This document shows, in pieces, positions 13,475 through 13,716 of a DNA stretch of 13,716 nt. This stretch comes from Lachnoclostridium sp. UBA1434 (GTDB lineage: Bacteria; Bacillota; Clostridia; Lachnospirales; Lachnospiraceae). Numbering within the stretch: the stretch's first letter is position 1; each line of letters begins with the position of its first letter. The translations under genes were made by a program, and so were the position numbers. The notes below the pieces were generated by a model that saw nothing but the letters and a program-made list of their open reading frames with translations, was not told the origin of the DNA and ran no database searches. The stretch is taken from positions 1 to 13,716 of the forward strand of contig DCTS01000088.1 in NCBI GenBank assembly GCA_002329645.1, in the 5' to 3' direction.

Positions 13475-13716
13475 ATGGATAAGAGTGAAATACTTTCCAA
13501 AGTTGACCATACCCTTTTGGCACAGACAGCCGTATGGGAAGAAATTAAGCAGATATGTGACGATGCCATTTATTATGGGACCGCATCGGTGTGCATCCCG
13601 CCCTCGTATGTAAGGAGGGCTAAGGAATATACAGGGGACAGAATGGCTGTATGCACGGTTATTGGATTTCCTAACGGTTACAATACAACCGAAGTCAAGA
13701 TATATGAAACAAAGGA
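13475..13716 (+). CDS. deoC: Deoxyribose-phosphate aldolase (DeoC), 5' part only
   Basis: The reading frame is open to the window edge, giving the first 80 residues; the rest lies outside. KVDHTLLAQTA, the strand ASVCIPPSYV and VCTVIGFPNGYNTTEVK are characteristic of DeoC. The enzyme cleaves 2-deoxyribose 5-phosphate into glyceraldehyde 3-phosphate and acetaldehyde. The Schiff-base lysine would come later and cannot be checked. AAGGAAGG (13459-13466) lies 8 bases before the ATG. Directly behind deoD it would process the deoxyribose 1-phosphate made there once a phosphopentomutase, not seen here, converts it to the 5-phosphate. Confidence 0.93.
   Translation, partial: MDKSEILSKVDHTLLAQTAVWEEIKQICDDAIYYGTASVCIPPSYVRRAKEYTGDRMAVCTVIGFPNGYNTTEVKIYETK

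Overview
The window looks like chromosomal DNA of an anaerobic, low-to-mid GC Gram-positive bacterium, most likely of the class Clostridia and possibly the Lachnospiraceae. The reasons are strong GGAGG-type ribosome binding sites, AT-rich sigma-A promoters, a cysteine T-box leader in front of cysE-cysS, a Mini-RNase III gene directly behind cysS, a DUF4349 lipoprotein and a corrinoid-activation-type ASKHA ferredoxin protein. No transposase, integrase, phage gene, CRISPR array, tRNA or rRNA is visible. The placement is an inference from gene families, not a database result.

Layout. Positions 1-99 hold a near-consensus promoter for a RACo-like [2Fe-2S]/ASKHA protein (112-1698). Then comes ispF of the MEP isoprenoid pathway (1798-2355), which has an unusual cysteine-containing tail. 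Positions 2386-2715 hold a promoter and a complete T-box riboswitch. Its specifier codon (TGC) and its tRNA-end-binding bases (TGGA) both point to tRNA-Cys. It controls cysE (2826-3521), cysS (3553-4956) and probably mrnC (4941-5396, overlapping cysS). This unit couples cysteine synthesis, cysteinyl-tRNA charging and 23S rRNA maturation.

Positions 5397-5660 carry no gene but three inverted repeats, one of them a long imperfect hairpin. They are followed by a 1374-residue secreted metallophosphatase/cyclic-nucleotide phosphodiesterase with a long tail of Ig-like modules (5661-9785). A DUF4349 lipoprotein with a C-terminal membrane helix follows (9893-10894); its tail repeat runs on in frame past the stop codon. 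A MATE-family transporter is encoded convergently on the minus strand (10983-12377). The 341-base gap from 12378 to 12718 holds a good minus-strand promoter for the transporter and, for the other direction, promoter candidates mixed with three dyads. The last genes are deoD (12719-13426) and the start of deoC (13475 to the window edge).

How the genes may work together: the secreted nucleotidase would release nucleosides outside the cell, and DeoD and DeoC would break down imported purine deoxynucleosides. The window therefore contains two ends of a nucleotide-scavenging route, although the genes are about 3 kb apart and nothing shows co-regulation. I did not find a clearly new multi-gene system. 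The better leads are the structured leader at 5397-5660, the repeated tail interrupted by a stop codon at 10838-11026, the Cys-x2-Cys-x2-Cys tail on IspF, and the dyad array before deoD.
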